From Acanthamoeba sp. SK_2022b (Eukaryota; Discosea; Longamoebia; Acanthamoebidae), in contig JANDJZ010000128.1 of assembly GCA_027943245.1 (NCBI GenBank), positions 1 through 64,000 on the forward strand: a DNA stretch of 64,000 nucleotides, written 5' to 3'. The notes below the pieces were generated by a model. It was given only the letters and a program-made list of their open reading frames with translations, did not search any database and was not told the DNA's origin. The translations under genes and the position numbers were made by a program. This document shows, one piece after another, positions 62,738-64,000 of this stretch. The first letter of the stretch is position 1. The number at the start of each line of letters is the position of its first letter.

Positions 62738-64000
62738 TCACCGGAGCCCATGGTGGCCGCGATCGCGACGCGGGGCTAAGGAAGGGTCGTCCTGAAGGCG
62801 CTTATTCTCGCCCTTGAAGAACATGATGAGGATGAACGAGAGAACCAGGCCGCCCAGCAGCAGTATGTTCGAGGCCGCAAAAGTCGCTCGCCGGGCGTCG
62901 ATGGTAAAGCGCCTCGTCGCCTCCATCACTTGGTGGTTTTGACAGAGAGACAAAAAAGAGGGGGGCAACCATGTCAACAACACAACGCGAGAAGTGGGTG
63001 GAAAGAAGGGGAGTACCGGTGATAAATATGACCCCCAGAACCTGCGCGCAGAGCAGCTGGAGGCCGGCGGTGGTGCCCTCGGGGATCGGATAGGTGCACT
63101 CTACGCCGGTCTCGAGGCACAGAGTAAAGATGGCGGTCATGAAGAATCCCTGGGAAAGACGTTCATCAGTCATCACAGGCGCACTGTTTTGTGTGCGTGT
63201 GGGATGACTCCACGCAGGAATGGTGGCGAGGAGGGGACTCGAGTACCAGACATGAGCACGGGAAGGACATCATGATGAAGTTGCGGCCGGCGGCGCCCTC
63301 CAAGAAGAACCACACATAGCTCAGCAACAGGCCAGCGAATCCGATCTGCGACGGTGCGCACGCGTCAGAGAAGAATACTTCCCCTCCCCTCTACTGCACA
63401 GAGGGGACCACCAACATGAGAGCTGGTTCAGGGGTGCACCTTTGTGAACAGCGCATATTGGCGGGTCGTATCGAGGACGACTCCGGCCACGAAGGAGCCG
63501 GCGATGCCCATGGTAATGAACAGCAGGCCCAGCACACCGACTTCCCTCTGCATCAGAGAAAGGAGGAGGGTTGTCCATCAGCAACCTAACTCGCGATTTG
63601 GACGAAAAGGGAAAAGGAAGGGGAGCGCCGTACGCCGCTTTGCGGGGTCATGTGCCCAAAGAGGACGAGGATGCTGTAGAACGCTCCCACGGCGATGCCA
63701 AAGGAGAACATGAGCAACAGGAAGTTGCGGTCGCGCAGCAGCTCGCGAAGGTTGCGCCTATACGAGCGAGTCCACCAGGCCACCTGCCCCAGCGCCGGAG
63801 AGAAGAACGTTCAGATAGCCGTACAATCAACATACAACGCTCTAATGTTACCGTGGTGTTGTTTTGCAGCTCGCTGTCGTCGCAATCGTCTTCCAGATCC
63901 ACGTCATCCCCCCTAGGGACGAAGCCGCCATTCTGGTAGCTGTCGAGACGCCACATCTCGCTGCTCGGGACCGCGGCCTCTGCCGCCCCAAGCTCCACGT
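62738..64000 (-). CDS. FLVCR-like MFS transporter, 3' part only
   Basis: C-terminal half of a major-facilitator transporter of the FLVCR/MFSD7/DIRC2 group (heme, choline or related substrates in animals). The 5' part lies beyond the right edge. Visible in order: a cytosolic loop with EMWRLDSYQNGGFVPRGDD; NLRELLRDRNFLLLMFSFGI and AVGAFYSILVLFGHM; EVGVLGLLFITMGIAGSFVA; KIGFAGLLLSYVWFFLEGAA; FFMTAIFTLCLETGVECTYP, with the family motif E-x-x-x-E-x-T-Y-P; IPEGTTAGLQLLCAQVLGVI; and ASNILLLGGLVLSFILIMFF. The tail KGENKRLQDDPSLAPRRD ends at the stop at 62738. About six exons in view. The TYP-x-PEGTTAG motif makes the FLVCR group likely; the substrate is open. Confidence 0.82.

Overview
The window looks like nuclear DNA of a free-living amoeba, most likely Acanthamoeba or a close relative. 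It is GC-rich and packed with genes (28 complete and one partial, about 2.2 kb each). Most genes are split by many short GT-AG introns, some of them strikingly AT-rich. Flanks are short, a few promoters have a TATA box, and gene families typical of Amoebozoa (PAS, RasGAP, BTB, GATA, MFS, P450) sit beside conserved eukaryotic housekeeping genes. I saw no tRNA or rRNA gene, no CRISPR array, and nothing bacterial in layout. The organism is inferred from style and family content, not from a database match.

Layout, 1-31 kb: an M17 leucyl aminopeptidase (-), a small HEAT-repeat protein (+), a roadblock dynein light chain (-), a CpG-depleted gene-free stretch, an EF-hand protein (-), a Ste20-like kinase fused to Ras-association and RasGAP domains (-), the metalloprotease ATP23 (-), the Mon1-Ccz1 regulator RMC1 (+), a DadA-like D-amino-acid dehydrogenase (-), a SAM-PB1-triple-PAS protein whose PAS domains resemble the FixL heme sensor (-), an isoprenylcysteine-methylesterase-like hydrolase (-), an acyl-CoA thioesterase (+), a BTB plus lectin-like protein (+) and a GATA factor (-).

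Layout, 31-64 kb: TAF10 (+), 3-methyladenine DNA glycosylase with a PCNA-binding-like N terminus (+), an amidohydrolase (+), ARL6IP4/SRp25 (-), pyruvate dehydrogenase E1 alpha (-), glycogen branching enzyme (+), an intron-free MDR oxidoreductase (+), a type II membrane glycosyltransferase (-), a NOA1/YqeH organellar GTPase (-), a BOD1/Shg1 protein (+), an MFS transporter (-), a cytochrome P450 (+), a choline-transporter-like protein (-), a double-CBM48 plus PH protein (-) and the 3' part of an FLVCR-like transporter (-) that runs off the right edge.

The genes are not an operon and most are functionally unrelated neighbours. Themes that recur are Ras and sensory signalling (kinase-RasGAP, PAS scaffold, EF-hand), mitochondrial function (ATP23, PDHA1, NOA1), glycogen (branching enzyme, double CBM48 protein) and chromatin or DNA maintenance (TAF10, GATA, BOD1, MPG). 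The most unusual items are the kinase-RA-RasGAP fusion, the three tandem FixL-like PAS domains, the double CBM48-PH protein, several CpG-free blocks, and a strict strand bias of intronic microsatellites: sense-strand CT, CA or CTTT in all cases found. Splice joins were read by eye; coordinates are for the coding span from start to stop codon.
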